Assembly (NCBI RefSeq): GCF_019175285.1 | Contig: NC_056525.1 | Coordinates: 128,739,873-128,803,872, forward strand | Direction: 5' to 3' | DNA length: 64,000 nt | From: Sceloporus undulatus | Lineage: Eukaryota; Chordata; Lepidosauria; Squamata; Phrynosomatidae | In this document: positions 1 through 12,250 of the stretch, one piece after another | How the letters are laid out: each line of letters begins with the position of its first letter | How positions within the stretch are numbered: the first letter of the stretch is position 1 | The notes under the pieces: generated by a model | Databases searched by the model: none | Seen by the model: only the letters and a program-made list of their open reading frames with translations | Told to the model about the DNA's origin: nothing | Made by a program: the position numbers and the translations under genes

Positions 1-1080
1 AGTGGCTTCAAAAATGGCGCTTGAAGCTTTAGGAGGAAATGGGGGAGGGTTCAGGGAAGCAAAGGTGCTAATTTCTCACCTTTGAAGCAATGCTGAAATG
101 TGTCTCCATGGCAACAAGAAGTACCCCTTTCCCGTCATTTGTTATGCCAGGCAGGCATGGACCAAAGATGCAGAAAACAGATACCCATCCCCCGCTTCCC
201 ACCTAGAAATGCTTGTGTAACTCCCCCTAAAGGCTTGTATTGAAATACCAGCAAAAAAAAATTTCTTCCCACAAACCGCCCGAATTGCTTCCTACCCCCC
301 TTCAGGATTCAGTTATAAATACAATTGAACTGGCAAAGCAAATAAAATGAAAAAGCATAACTTTCCACCCTCTACCGTCTTCAGTAACAACAAAATGAAA
401 TTAAACATTATCCAAAGAAACATATCAAAAGTGATAGTTACTAGGAAGCACAGCAGAAATTTTTAAGAAACCCATAACACAACATATAGGGAAGAAAAAG
501 AAGCCGGCAAGCGCCTTTCGGAGAAGGGCCAGCGGCGCTCTGTTTGACAGATGCAACAGGCGCTTAAATTACAGGGGAGCCAGGCGCTTGAACGATTCAG
601 GGATTGAGCACCTTTGGCAAAAATAAAATATATAAAAAAATAATAAAACGTCCTTACCTTTCTTTGCAAGATCAACGCTTGAGCAACGGACAAAGGAAAG
701 ATGGCGGCGGTCACGACGGATGGGGACAGAAAGGGCAACTCCCCCAATGACAGCCCCCATCGCAGTCCACTCCTCCAATCCATCTAGCCCAATTCAAATG
801 CTGTCGTTCCCATTTAAATACTCCGGTTCCTAACTCGAATCAATGGAAAAACGTAGGTCGGACCCTAGTGTTTTTTTAACACGCGTTAAATGAGGAAAAC
901 ACGGATTTAATTTTTATCCCGCTTTACGATTCGATTTGTAGTGGGAACGATTTCGGGTTGCTCTAGAACCGTTCTAGATTTAAACCGGATCTTAATGGGA
1001 ACGCCACTTCAAGGATTCGATTCAGAACGCGGGGTTTCTCCTAGTGGGAACACCCTCTTAGAACCTTATCACATGACAAA
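1..1080. other. unclassified CpG-containing block, possible degenerate mobile element
   Basis: No gene is recognised. The block is richer in CpG than its surroundings between about 480 and 1060. A good-context ATG (AAGATGGCGG) opens a 28-codon frame at 701-787 on the + strand with no match I know. From 940 to 1060 the motif GTGGGAAC or TGGGAACG recurs several times, which looks like a low-copy repeat or a non-autonomous element. It could also be a displaced first exon or 5' UTR. Confidence 0.3.
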
Positions 1081-1764
1081 AGAAAATCTAAATGAAGCAG
1101 GAGAGTAGTGGCATTCTCCCTGCCTCTCTACATAATGCCATAGCGCTTCCATTCTCTTCCCATGGGAAATGGTCATAAAGGTGTGTCTTTTTTCGCACTA
1201 GAAAAATCTATTTGACAAAATGCACATTTTTATGACTGTCTCCCTCAGAAAGAGAACAGAAATTCCATGATGGCATGCAGAGAGACACAGAGAAAGTTAT
1301 TAGTCTCTTGTTTAATTTTGGCTTTCTTTTCTTATGTGATAAGGCTCTTAAATATCAGGAACCATTATAGGCAGAAATAGGAATCCTCAGCTAGAACTAA
1401 CAATCTGTATGTGACTACCATACATGATCAACCAATAAAGCTATTATGTGGAACATTATCTTGGGCAGCAGAGAATTCTTAAGCTGATTGTTTTATTATG
1501 GTTATCTGTAAATGATATCCTTTTTGGTCTGTGACAACAACTGTCTTCTTGGTTTGATGTATTTTGGTTTATTCTTCAAATGTTACTGCTGGTTTGATCT
1601 TTTGGGTCTGACTCCTGAGCACAACTCCAAATGCTACACTCCCTCTGACTTCCCATGGCTCATTCTTGACTCCAAATCTCTCGACCTTTCAAAATGGCAG
1701 ATCTCTTTTCAATGGGCCTTTCCTATTCAAATTGTAGGGAGGCTATAGGTCATTAGCAGAAGTG
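1081..1764. other. no feature recognised
   Basis: AT-rich unique-looking sequence without a convincing coding frame or a repeat family I can name. Confidence 0.4.
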
Positions 1765-2005
1765 GGGGAGAAGGATCCCTGGACACTCAGTGGTTAAATG
1801 CCAGTACTGCAGGAACAAGGCTGTGAATTCGAGCCCAGGCAGGGCTCTAAGTTCCACTCAGCCTTCCATCCTTCCATAGGTTGGTAAAATGAGTACCTAG
1901 CTTGTTGGGAGCAATTGGCTTACACATTGTAAACTGCTTAGGGATTGCTAGTTCCTAGATAAGTGGTATAGAAATGTTCTTGCTATTGTTATTATCAGCC
2001 TCTCA
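1765..2005 (+). repeat. tRNA-derived SINE
   Basis: The unit starts near a GTGGTTAAATGCC segment (A-box-like), has a B-box-like GAATTCGAGCCC stretch, then a conserved tail (AAAATGAGTACC, TTACACATTGTAAAC, GGTATAGAAATG) ending in a short TTG/ATT repeat. The same body recurs at 4119-5030, 39800-40102 and 42404-46305, which defines a family in this window. Pol III promoter boxes in a SINE do not make it a tRNA gene. Confidence 0.8.
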
Positions 2006-3482
2006 AGGAGCTGAAATGTTCTTCCTCTGACATTAGCTGCCATAAAGTGGCATACCAGTGCCAATTCTAGGGTTAGGGAGTGTGCACCAACCGCATGCTC
2101 CCTAAGCCTAGTACGTGTACACAAGTGCCATCATTGTTACGTAAGCACTGTGTGGTGTCCGCATGTTGCCGCAGTTGTTACGCCGCTCCTGCAGCTCAAA
2201 AAGAACCTGTTTTTTTTTCTGGGTTCTTTTTCCTCCATAGGGAAACCGCGCAGTTTGGTGGCTGCAGTTTCCCTCCGGAGGAGATCAGGCTGCTGGCAGG
2301 CCACCCTTTTTGGGTGGTCTGTCCCTCACCTATGCCCCTCTTTTTAACTCTCTCCTTCAGTCTGTATGCCAACAGAGTTTCTAATTTCTGGAAATGCTGG
2401 TCACAGCTGAGACACTTACTGTTCTTGTTGATGTGGGGAAGGGAGAGTCATCTGTCAGCACTGCTCCTTCATGATCACACAGTGCTTCTCCCTATCTTTT
2501 GGTGCTTACCTTAAACCAGGAGAGGCTGGTGTATGTTTATCTGATTCTGAGATCTGACAACTACTGCCAATCAGAATTTTTTAAAAAATCAATAGATCAT
2601 CTGACTCAAATTCAGGCAGTGTTGTATGTTTTTGATGGATATTCTTGGCATTCAAAGGAATTATTTCAGTACTTCTTATCAAGTTTCTCCAGAACTATGC
2701 TCTTCATTCTGCACAGCCTCCACACCTTTTCTTGCCAGTTTATGCTATGAAATATGCTTGTCAAGGCTCTCTGCCAATGTCTTAGTTATGACCAGCTTCC
2801 TTTGCTTTTAGGCAAATGAAATCGTGCCTATTCATCAAGCAGGGGTTATGCTGTGTCTTCATTTCATTTCTTCTTTTTATACACTGAATGCTGTTGAATT
2901 GGGAGACAATTCCTGATTTAAGAATGACAGGGAAGTGTATAGCAAGACAATTTTCATGGGAGTGGAAGAAGCTCCAAACCCCCCCCCCCCAAAGCCCCAT
3001 GTGATATACTCCACAGAGATCCTGCAGTTGAGGCTATAACTGTACTCCCCTGTCATTGTCAAATCAGGAATTCTCGCCCAGTTCAATGGCATTCTTATTT
3101 GGGGTTATTGTGATATAATAATCCTTCTTTTTTACAAATATGTAGAAGGGTTTTTTTTATATTTATATTTGGATATGAAAAATAAAGTGGAAAAAATATT
3201 TTCAAATTTTTGACTCCATGGGTCAGTTAATGTAAATATATCTAACATTTCAAAAAGAGTTTGGGGAAGTTTTCCTTTATAATTTTCATTGAAGTTCTAT
3301 CCAACGTAGGGTCCAAAAACCCCTTCCAATCACCCATGAAGATACAATTTCATATTCTAGTTCTTGAATCTTTTTTGTTATTTTTTAATTGCTTTTTTTT
3401 CTAATGGTCCATAAACTCCCACTACTAATGTTTTCTTTCCATTCAATATAATTTCTGTTCCAATATATTTTCCATCCACATC

Positions 3483-3485
<3 letters not shown>
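2006..3485. other. no gene recognised; short inverted repeat near 2067-2110
   Basis: A GC-richer patch at about 2067-2330 contains an inverted TAGGGTTAGGGAG / CTCCCTAAGCCTA pair and may be part of an old DNA transposon. A C-run lies at about 2979-2990. The rest is AT-rich and shows no exon-like structure. Confidence 0.4.
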
Positions 3486-3521
<36 letters not shown>

Positions 3522-3640
3522 GCTTTATTTATATAGCGCTGTAAATTTACACAGCATTGTACATACAATCTTTTAATTAGACGGTTCCCTGCCCTCAGGC
3601 TTACAATCTAAGAAGACATGACACAAAAGGGGAAGAGAGT
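3486..3640 (-). mobile_element. L2-type LINE 3' end
   Basis: An (ATT)n tract is followed by AGCTTTATTTATATAGCGC and TAAATTTACACAG. This is the reverse complement of the L2 3' tail seen on the + strand at 13310-13395, so it is a 5'-truncated L2 copy on the - strand. No coding part remains. Confidence 0.65.
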
Positions 3641-3870
3641 GGAAGATGGAAAGGGCTCAGTTCCTTTGGGGAGGCCTGATGGGATTGGCCCACCCCCTCT
3701 CTCCCTCAGAAGCCAGGATGGAGCCAGATGCCTTCTGGAAAGGGCTTAGTTCCTTTGGGGAGGCCTGATGGGATTGGCCCACCCCCTCTCTCCCTCAGAA
3801 GCCAGGATGGAGCCNNNNNNNNNNAGATGCCTTCTGGGAAGGGCTCAGTTCCTTTGGTAGTTATTTGATT
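3641..3870. repeat. tandem repeat, unit about 90 bp, interrupted by a 10-N gap
   Basis: Two near-identical units (3641-3724 and 3725-3814) share GGGAGGCCTGATGGGATTGG and end in AGCCAGGATGGAGCC. A partial third unit resumes after the Ns at 3815-3824. The true copy number cannot be read because the gap falls exactly at a unit boundary. Confidence 0.75.
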
Positions 3871-4118
3871 TTTTACATATATAGCCACACCACACCATTT
3901 AAAAAAAAATCATTTGTGGCTATAAAAGTCTACCCCATTTTGGGATTTCTTATGATACTCTGAAGGATATGTCTTGCAGTATCACTGATTCTGAGGTGGA
4001 CCAAAAGGTAATGGTAATGTTGCTACTAATGCTTTAATCACATTATAATATTCAAAACTATTTTGATGTGGGACCAGCTTAAAATGTTTGAAATTATATA
4101 TTTTTCAATTTTAAAATC

Positions 4119-5030
4119 CACAAGGTTGTGAGTTCAATACCCGCCAGGGGCTCAGGGGTTCAGCCTGGAATCCTTCCGAGGTCGCTAAAATTAGGGTTGC
4201 CATAGGTCAGGACCTCCAAACCGGGACAAACGTAGGACAACATTTTCAAAGGTAGGACTTTTTTTTAATGGAGGACACCCCTCGCCCCTTCCCGGCCTCT
4301 GAGGAGACAGAGGCCTCCTTGGAGGCCAGGAAGGGGCACAGGGTGTCCTCCATTTAAAAAAGTGTCCTACAAAAAAAGTGTCCCTCCTCCCTGGCCTCTG
4401 AGGTCTCCTCAGAGGCCAGGAAGAGGCAGGGGGGCCGGCCATGATGGCGGCGATTGCAGCCGGCCTCCTCCCTCCTCCCTGGCCTCTGAGGAGACCAGAG
4501 GTCAGGAAGGGGCGGGGCGGCCGGCCCTGATCGCGGCGATCGCGGATGGCCTCCTCCCTGGCTTCTGAGGAGGCCAGGAAGGGGCGGGGCGGCCCATGCT
4601 GCGGCCCGAGCGGAGCGCGCAAAGAAAGAGGAGCTCGGCCCCTTTGGCCAGCTGGCCAAAGGGGACTAGCTCCTCCATCCTAGCCCCACGCACGGGCGGC
4701 GGCGGCGCTGCCCAGGAGGGGGAGGAGGAGGTGGGTTAGCGGCCAGCCGCATTAGCAGCCAGCCGCATTAGCGGCTGCGGCAATGGCCGCATGAGCAGGC
4801 CTGGCCCAGAGGTCGGGACAAAGGCCGGGATTGGGGGGGACCAGGCCAGGGTGGGCAGGGGGCCCCCAAAAGCGAGATTGTCCCGGGGCTGCTGGGATAT
4901 GGCATCCCTAGCTAAAATGAGTACCCAGATTGTTGGAGGCAATTAGCTCACACACATTGTAAACCACTTAGGGAATGCTTAAGTGCACTGATAATTGGTA
5001 TAGAAATGTACTTGCTAGTGCTATAAAAAT
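4119..5030 (+). repeat. tRNA-derived SINE split by a hAT element
   Basis: The left part (to about 4191) ends CCTTCCGAGGTCGCTAAAAT. The right part resumes at 4911 with GCTAAAATGAGTACCCAG and runs through the family tail GGTATAGAAATGTACTTGC. The interruption matches the 719-bp hAT element with an 8-bp duplication, so the SINE predates it. Confidence 0.8.
4192..4910. mobile_element. non-autonomous hAT element, TAGGGTTGCCA family
   Basis: Terminal inverted repeats TAGGGTTGCCATA and TATGGCATCCCTA are bounded by a perfect 8-bp target duplication GCTAAAAT (4184-4191 and 4911-4918), diagnostic of the hAT superfamily. The interior is very GC-rich with many CpGs and no transposase, so open frames through it are compositional. 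Relatives: 53706-54858 and the partial end at 59290-59429. Confidence 0.9.
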
Positions 5031-5888
5031 TATGGAAGGAATTCCACCAAGATAAACTTACATAAAGTTCAGTTCCCCTATGTTATGGCTAAGAAACAAC
5101 AACACAGAAAGAACCACAACCCGGAAACATCACGCAAGGACACTTTCTGCTCTGCTTTCTGCAGCCGGACTTGTTTATCTCGGAGTGTCCTTTTTAGTCA
5201 TCAACACACTTGTAGAAAGCAAGGGACGAGTCCTTCCTGAATCTTCGTTCGTGATGAAAAGCCAGAGAGAGAAGACACCTGGTTTGTTATCAAGGGATGC
5301 ACACTGTCAAGGATGCTAAAGATCTATCAAGGGATGCACACTGCTAAAGATGCTTAACAAGTATCCCATCACCAGGCCTCAGAAACTCAAATTGTGGTAT
5401 TCTTCCTTATTTGTTTAGGACAGTAGCCATGGATTGGAATTCCTCAGCCCTAGCAACTGTTCACAGTTTTAAGCTACATATTTGCTATGGTCACATTTCT
5501 TTGCTAACTTTGCCCCGCCACCTCTGTTGACTACCTCACTTTTTTCTAAAAGCTGAAGACAAGGTGTTTTTTTTTAGTTATTGCAATGCTAGAAATTTGG
5601 GAACTAAATGAAAATTTCACTGGAAGACATGGAGAGCCCTGGAGACTTGAAAGAGAAAATGAGAACCTTCCAAACCATTGACCCATCTTGCATTTTGATG
5701 GTTGCATGAAGCTCACAAGAGCTGTTGGGATTTTCATATATATTCAATAGATTTAAAATCTACTCATCTTTTTTTCTATGTAGACTAATATTTTTTGTGG
5801 AAAATGTAATTTGGGGGTCACTTTGGGGGGGAAGCACAATTTCTGTATGCTGAGAATTGATTCTGTATATTTTTAGACTTCATTGAGG
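5031..5888. other. no gene recognised; short local duplication near 5290-5350
   Basis: A segment containing TATCAAGGGATGCACACTG is repeated in tandem once (about 5287 and 5325). The remainder is anonymous sequence with A/T runs and no recognised coding frame. Confidence 0.4.
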
Positions 5889-7345
5889 AATTGTAGAATC
5901 ATAGAATCGGAAGATACTACAAGGGCCATCAAGTCCAACCCCCTGCCAAACGGGAACACACAATCAAAGCACCTCTGATAAATGGCCATCCAGCCTCTGT
6001 TTAACGACCTCCAAAGAAGAAGACTCCACCACTCTCTGATGGTGTGTGTTCCACTGTCGAACAGCCTCACTGTCAGGAAGTTCCTCCTAATGTTCAGGTG
6101 GAATCTCTTTTCCTGTAGTTTGAATCCATTGCTCTGGGTCCCATTCTCTGAAGTAGCAAAAAACAAACTTGTTCTATGCTTAGTATGATAACCTTTCAAA
6201 TATTTAAACAGGACTATCATATCACCTCTTAACCTTCTCTTCTCCAGGCTAAACATCCCCAGCTCCCTTGATTCCAAAGCACACAGCAGACATAATCCAA
6301 CTTGAGACCACTTTAACTGCCCAGGCTCAGTGCCAGATAATTGTGGGAACTGTAGGTTTTGTGAGACTATTTAGCCTTTCCTGTCAGAGAGGCCTTGTGC
6401 CACAAGAAATTACAGGTCCCAGGATTCCCTAGCACTGAGCCAGGGCAGTTAAAGCAGTCTCAAACTGGATTCTTTCCCCAGTGTGTTTCAGACTTCAGTC
6501 ATCTCATGGTGAATGGTTTCCAAACCTTTCACCATTTTGGTTGCCCTCCTTTGGACATGCTCCAGCTTGTCAACATCCTTTTTGAACTGGACACAGTATT
6601 CTAGGTGGGGCCTGACCAAAGCAGAATAGAGTGGTATCTAGACACTATATTTCCATTGCTGCAGCCTAGAATCACATTGGCTTTCTAAACTGCTGTTTTA
6701 CATTGTTGATTCATGTTCAACTTGTGGTCTACTTGGATTACTACATCCCTTTCACATATGCTGTTGTCAAGCCAGGTGTCCCCCATCCTATATGTGTGTA
6801 TTTCATATGTTTTTTTCTGCCTGACGGTAGTAACTCACATTTCTCCTTGTTCAAGTTCATTTTGTTAGTTTTGGCCCAGATTTCTAATCTATTCAGGTCA
6901 TTTTGAAGTTTGAGCCTCTTCTCTGGGGTATTAGCTACTCCTCTTAATTTGGTGTAATCTGCAAATTTCATAAGCATGCCCTCGATTTCTTCATCCAAGT
7001 CATTGATAAAAATGTTGAATAGCACTGGTCCCAGGACAAAACCCTTCTATCCAGTATTTCCCTAAGTTTACTAAAATCATATTTCCTAAAGTTTAGAATG
7101 TGTGTCTGACCATGGTTGGATTTCCCTTTTCAGGAGAATGTGATGACCCCACCTAAGGGTCCTGCGCATTAACCAGGCCATCCATGTTGGTTAGAACATT
7201 TTGGACAATGAAGTTGTTTTCCAAGCAAGTGCAGAATTTGTTGGACCTTAGATTTTTGGCTGAGTTTGACTTCCAGCAAATATCAGGATAGTTGCAATCA
7301 TCCATCACTATTACATCTCTCCTTTCTGAATGTGTGACCATCTAT
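5889..7345 (-). mobile_element. CR1 LINE, degraded, internally deleted
   Basis: The 3' end near 5889 carries the CR1 tail in reverse (TAGAATCATAGAATCGG). On the - strand, fragments match the CR1 reverse transcriptase and C-terminal region (5873-6277 and 6741-7025) and the endonuclease (7153-7341, with CNYPDICWKSNSAK). The part between endonuclease and RT is missing, and a MITE sits at about 6272-6497. Stops and shifts throughout show an old copy compared with 42429-46098. Confidence 0.85.
6272..6497. mobile_element. foldback MITE, family A, nested in CR1
   Basis: Both ends carry the inverted motif seen at 39010-39238: CACACAGCAGACATAATCC on the left and CTGGATTCTTTCC...GTGTGTTTC on the right. 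Inner arms AACTGCCCAGGCTCAGTGCC and CACTGAGCCAGGGCAGTTA form a near palindrome. CR1 sequence resumes on each side. Confidence 0.7.
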
Positions 7346-10090
7346 CCTATCATGCAACAGAACAGAAAAGAGAACAAGGAGGAAAACAGAGAGTTTAAAG
7401 TCTTCCTTCATATTTTTAAATTGGTTATTTAAAACAGTTGATTATTACTTGATTATTTAAACATCAAGTAGGTATTAGTACTATTTATTTCAGGTAGATA
7501 TTAATATATAGCAAGATTTAATAGTATTTGTATTGTTCAACAGTCAATGTATTGCATGGGATTCAGCAATGCATTTTGCGACCTGTTACACAGAATATGC
7601 ACTTTTGCAAGCTGTTGTATATTAGCATACCCTACACCTCTCTTGCCAGAAATGGGGTTTCATATTTCGTATCGTGTCAGGCATGTTTTTAAGAAGTCAT
7701 GATGACCTTTGGAACACCAGGAAATTATATGTGTGAGAAGGTATGATGACCCAAGAACATATGGGAGACCTAGATAGTACTATAAAAATTAAATGGATTT
7801 GCTACTTATTGAATCCCCTCCAGGCTTTCTCACAGCAGAACATTGTAAGTTCCATCCCCCTCACAATGGAAACTAAGTGAGTCCTGTCGTGGAAAAGTGT
7901 TAAAGACCATCTTCCACCTCAACCCATGCTGTGTTCCTAGTCATCCTTCCTGTCTAAACTACTTTGGGGTTGTCTCAGTTCCAATCACTGTTTGTCACTC
8001 TAAAGTTAAAGCCATCAGTCATTCAAGAATCTTATTGTCAATTCCATGGGAAGACCATCAGGTCTTGGTGAAGTCGCAGGCTTCAGGTCTTTGTTAGACC
8101 ATGTAGTAGCATCAAGTACCCCACAAGGCTATAAAATAGGATATGAATTTCTGCCACAGCTCTAGCATTGTGTGTGTACAGAGGGCCCCTCTCACTCACT
8201 GTGTTACCTTTAGACACTGTCTGAACCACTCTCTGTCTTCTGTCTTCTTCAGAACTGGTAATTATCACCCCTTCTAATTCTCAATCTCTTGCTATCCAAA
8301 CTTCCACATATTTCTTTCTGTTAGCTTTAAGGTTGCATCAAGTTTGTATGTTTGTGTGTACCTTTGCAAATTTCTAAATACTCTGTTATTCACTAAAATT
8401 GGAGTCTCACTACAGTTAGTACTGTTACACATAGGTAAAAAAAATTACCCTCTTCTCTCATACCTCCATTTGAACTCATAATTCCCCTAAAATACCAAGG
8501 AGACCCTGACACTGTTGGTGGGAACCCTAAGTCTCCTCCACCACCACCTTTTAGGGTAACATGCATAACCCACCTTTTAGAACAACAATAAAGTATGGGT
8601 GGCAGTAGATTCAAACCATTAAATTATATATTTCAGGCAGCCAGAGATAAAGTTACACAATGGTGAGCAGACTGTGATCCTCTCCATACATATTGCTACT
8701 GGAAAGTAATCATGGTGGGAATCTCTCTTTGAGTGGCCTTTAATGCAATGTTGCGCCTTATTGTTGTAATTGCAGTTTTTCAGTTTTCTCATTCTCTGCT
8801 TGGGTATTTTAAATGTTCTAGGTCAGGTACCAAATCACCAGATTAGCAACCGCAAGTGAGTTGATTAAGATCTGGGTAGTGAGTTCTATTCTTTAACCAT
8901 TTTTGTCCCAGGGTTCCAACAAAAAATGTGAGTAATATAAGATTAGTTCTCCCAGAGTCAAAAACATGTCATCTCACTTACATTCGTATGAATACAATGA
9001 AGCTTCAAAACCTGTAGATCCATTTGTTGCCTTGAAGAATTTGTTCCTTGTGGAATGCTGGTCTCTTCATCTGCCAATTCCATTTCTCCTGTGGCTCCCA
9101 CATTTCACTCCTGCACACTGTATGTCACGGTAAACCTTTGCAAGGACCAACACCCTGGATAGCCAATGGACTACTTCATCAAAAGCCAACTTCTTGTCTG
9201 AGAACATCCCTTCATTTTCACACACACACACACACAAAAAGCAATTTCCCTCAAGTCTTGGGGATGTCAAGTAATTTACATAAAGCAGAACCCCAATAAC
9301 TCATGACCACAGTGGTGCCAAATGTCTTAGTTTCTCTTTCACTTTGGCTAGAGCAACCATGTCCCCAGTCTGGTTCATTCCCACAGCCTTAATTGCAGGA
9401 GCTCTTCAAATAACTCTCTGTAAGTGTATCCTTCAAACAATACAGGAACCCAAAAGACCCAGTCCCATAGATCTACCCCACCCCCCACCCCCCAAAAAAT
9501 CTTTTGACCAACCAAGCCTGGGTCCAATGAAACCAAAGATGTGGCAAGCCTCCATGAAGCTCCATTTTTCTGTGGCTGCCTGAATCTTGGGATTGTTCCA
9601 GATGCTGGGGGGAGCACATTTCCCCCCTGTCATGACACAGCTGCTTAGTCAATCTTTCTATGTATTAGCTAGTGCCATGCCATGATCTGTTTGCATGATT
9701 TATATATGCCTTGTTTTACTCCAGTTAGAGAAAATGCTCCAATTGCTGTTTTCCTTAAATTGTCATTCCAGTTTTTTGATTGAATTGCTCTGTCTTTTCT
9801 GTCTATAACCTCTTTCTCTCCTTCTCTTCCTCACTCCGCCCATACCCCCTTTGAATAATAGTAATATTTTGTCTGAAGGATACCCACAGAAAACATAGCC
9901 AAAACAGCCTTGTTACTGTAAGTTTTATTTTTTCATTGGCCATCCTTTTCTTCTGATTGATAGGACTGAGATAAACTTACACCTAATTTCTCATACCCAG
10001 TGTGTCTTCCTTTGGACTCTCATTCTAACAGCAGTTATGAAGCCCCATCTTTTTTATTTGAAAAATGAAACCATGTCATTTCATCACATG
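7346..10090. other. no gene recognised
   Basis: About 2.7 kb of anonymous AT-rich DNA. I see a short (CA)n near 9222-9235 and a C-rich stretch at 9479-9494, but no exon with good splice sites and no repeat family I can name. Short frames such as 9344-9583 have low-complexity or stop-rich surroundings and are not supported. Confidence 0.4.
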
Positions 10091-10230
10091 GGTAGGTGAT
10101 TATGAGCAGGCAAATGGGCGTCTTTTGAGGGTGTTTAATGGGGAACTTTTGGAGGGGGAAGCCCAGAGTCCTATTTTGCTGACTACTTTAGACATCTCAA
10201 TATGGATGGTGAGGGACTGCTGCAGTCGCC

Positions 10231-10426
10231 TGTCAGAATCCACCTTCAGTTAAGTATTCAGGGTGTCTTCTGCCAGATAGATAGATGGATAGATAGATGG
10301 TAAATAGATGGATAGATAGATGGATAGTCGCCAGGCACTCGTGGGGTTTGGGCCAGATAGATAATTATAGGGATAGATAAATGAAGAGATAGATTGATAG
10401 AGGGATAAATAGATCGACAGTCAGAC

Positions 10427-10465
<39 letters not shown>

Positions 10466-11043
10466 GGGATGACTAGATAGATGGATAGATAGATAGATGG
10501 ACAGACAGCTAGAGGGATAAATGGATAGTTAAAGAGATGAATAGATAAACCGCCAGACAGTCAGACAAGCAGACAGACAGAGGGATAGATGAACAGACAG
10601 ATGCGTAGATAGATAGATAGATAGATACATAACCAAATAGGCAGCAACTTTAAAATGAGTGGGGAAGGGTTCCATGGGGAACGAGCCGGATGGTCACGTA
10701 GGACATGGCAGCAGGTAAATTATGAGGGGCAATTGGGAATCTGAGCCCAATCCGGTATACAGCCTTAGATCTCTGCGACACAGGAAAAGCCAGGAACCAA
10801 ATGGTCAAACCCCCACCTCCATTTTACAAATCAAAGGAAAGGTTCACACATCAAAGGGAAAGGTGCTGGGAAACAACTCAATGGGAGGGGTTGGAGGGAA
10901 TCTTAAGGTTCTGATTTCATTCTGGGTCTTCAGTTTTGGCAAAGACGTGGCAAGAATACTTTGTTCCAGTTCTATCAATAAATTTTCTGTTGCATCTGAA
11001 GTTTGTTGTGGATCTTTGGCCAGAGTATTTCCAGAGTCTCACA
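10231..11043 (+). mobile_element. solo LTR (Ty3/Gypsy family 1) carrying a GATA microsatellite
   Basis: The segment begins TGTCAGAATCC and ends GAGTCTCACA, with 5-bp direct repeats TCGCC at 10226-10230 and 11044-11048. The same LTR borders a Gypsy integrase region at 27553-28186 and recurs at 60000-60826, which assigns the family. A long (GATA)n-type tract occupies about 10277-10630. It is a solo LTR with no internal region. It looks young because it stays close to the 60000-60826 copy. Confidence 0.88.
10277..10632 (+). repeat. (GATA)n-type microsatellite inside the LTR
   Basis: An imperfect tetranucleotide tract with GATA, GACA and GATG variants. It is part of the LTR because the other two family copies hold the same tract at the same relative place. 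Confidence 0.9.
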
Positions 11044-12250
11044 TCGCCTACAACAGTTGTAGGATGTTTATCTTCTTGACTATGGATGTAGGTAACTTCA
11101 CCAAGTTAGTAGCCCTGTTGGAAGAGAAGGTCCAGCATCTGGAGGCCTGGGTATCTACACTTATTATTAGGGAGCAAGAAGTTATCCTGGAAAGAACAGA
11201 ACAGATAGTCCCAGATGGGGAAAACACACAGGAAGTTTCTATGGATGAGGTCACTCCACATACACAGCATGTAGACAGTTGAAAGAATGTGACACACAGA
11301 AGTAGGGAAAGCACAGATCGTTCTGAGAGCTTGCAGTTACAGAATCGATTTGAAGCTCTATCAATTATCAGGGATGATGAGGAAGAGCAGCAGGGACAAT
11401 CCTCAGGGACAGTGCAGGGGACCCTGGGAGCACCACCTCAGGGAATAGCTGCTGCTAAGCCTCAGAGGAGGTGTGTGGTGTTGGTGGCGGACTTCTTGCT
11501 GAAGGGTACAGAATTAGGGGTTTGTGGGCCTGACAAGATATCTCAGGAAGTGTGTTGTCTCTCTGAGGCAAAGATTCATGATGTGACAGAGAGGCTGACA
11601 AGTCTTGTCAAGCCTACTCACCATTACCCCTTCCTATTGGTCCATGTGGGAACCAACCCTACTGCAAGGCACAGCTTCAGAATACTGTATCCTAAGGGAT
11701 TATGAGGCTCTAAGTGGGAATTTGAAAGAGCTGGATGTACAGGTTGTCATCTCATCTCTTCTCCCAGTTGAAGAGCATAGTCCAGAGAGGGAAAGGAAAA
11801 TAGCAGAGGTGACATCTGGCTCCGCAGATGATGCCACCAAGAACGCTTTGGATTCATGGAATTTGGTTCCATAAAGGGGGACTTCTGGAATGGGATGAGT
11901 TGCATCTCACGTCAATTGACAGAAACATTTTTGCCAATAATCTCAAAAGTTTGATCAGGAGGGCTTTAAACTGAGTTATGTGGAGGAGGAGGACAATACT
12001 TTGGAAGGCAGGAGTTCATCAAGGGCTGGAGATAATAGTCAAACTGAGGGAACAAGGCAAATAGTACAGGGACCAAACAATGGGAGGGAAAAGGCTTTAC
12101 ACAGGCAGCTAGGAGGGTCTTCAATGTCTCTATACTAATGCACAGAGCATGGAAAATAAACAAGATGAACTTGTACTCCTAGCACAACAAAGCAAATACG
12201 ATATAATAGGCATCACTGAAATCTGGTGGGATAAGTCTCATGATTGGATG

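Larger units (their letters stand above)
10091..12250 (+). mobile_element. CR1 LINE 5' part (5' UTR, ORF1, start of ORF2), split by a solo LTR
   Basis: The segment 10091-10230 plus 11044-11100 matches, by eye, the reverse complement of 61600-61740 in another CR1 and represents the 5' UTR. ORF1 follows: a leucine-rich N-terminal helix (FTKLVALLEEKVQHLEAW, about 11090-11150), then an esterase-like domain (about 11289-11705) with VHVGTN but a degraded GDS motif (VADFLLKGTE). The ORF2 endonuclease starts at about 12120 and stops at 12250, where a DNA transposon end abuts. Confidence 0.85.

Noticed and set aside
1765-2005. tRNA gene suggested by A- and B-box-like motifs
   Set aside because: The sequence is a SINE with a conserved non-tRNA tail and several copies; no cloverleaf is supported.
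4191-4942. Proline- and arginine-rich frames resembling a secreted or nuclear protein
   Set aside because: They lie wholly inside a non-autonomous hAT element with exact target duplications.
9344-9617. Overlapping frames on both strands as a small gene
   Set aside because: No homology, proline run from a C-rich tract, no splice or promoter context.
10277-10632. CRISPR-like array of short repeats
   Set aside because: The repeats are tetranucleotide units without unique spacers, in a vertebrate genome.
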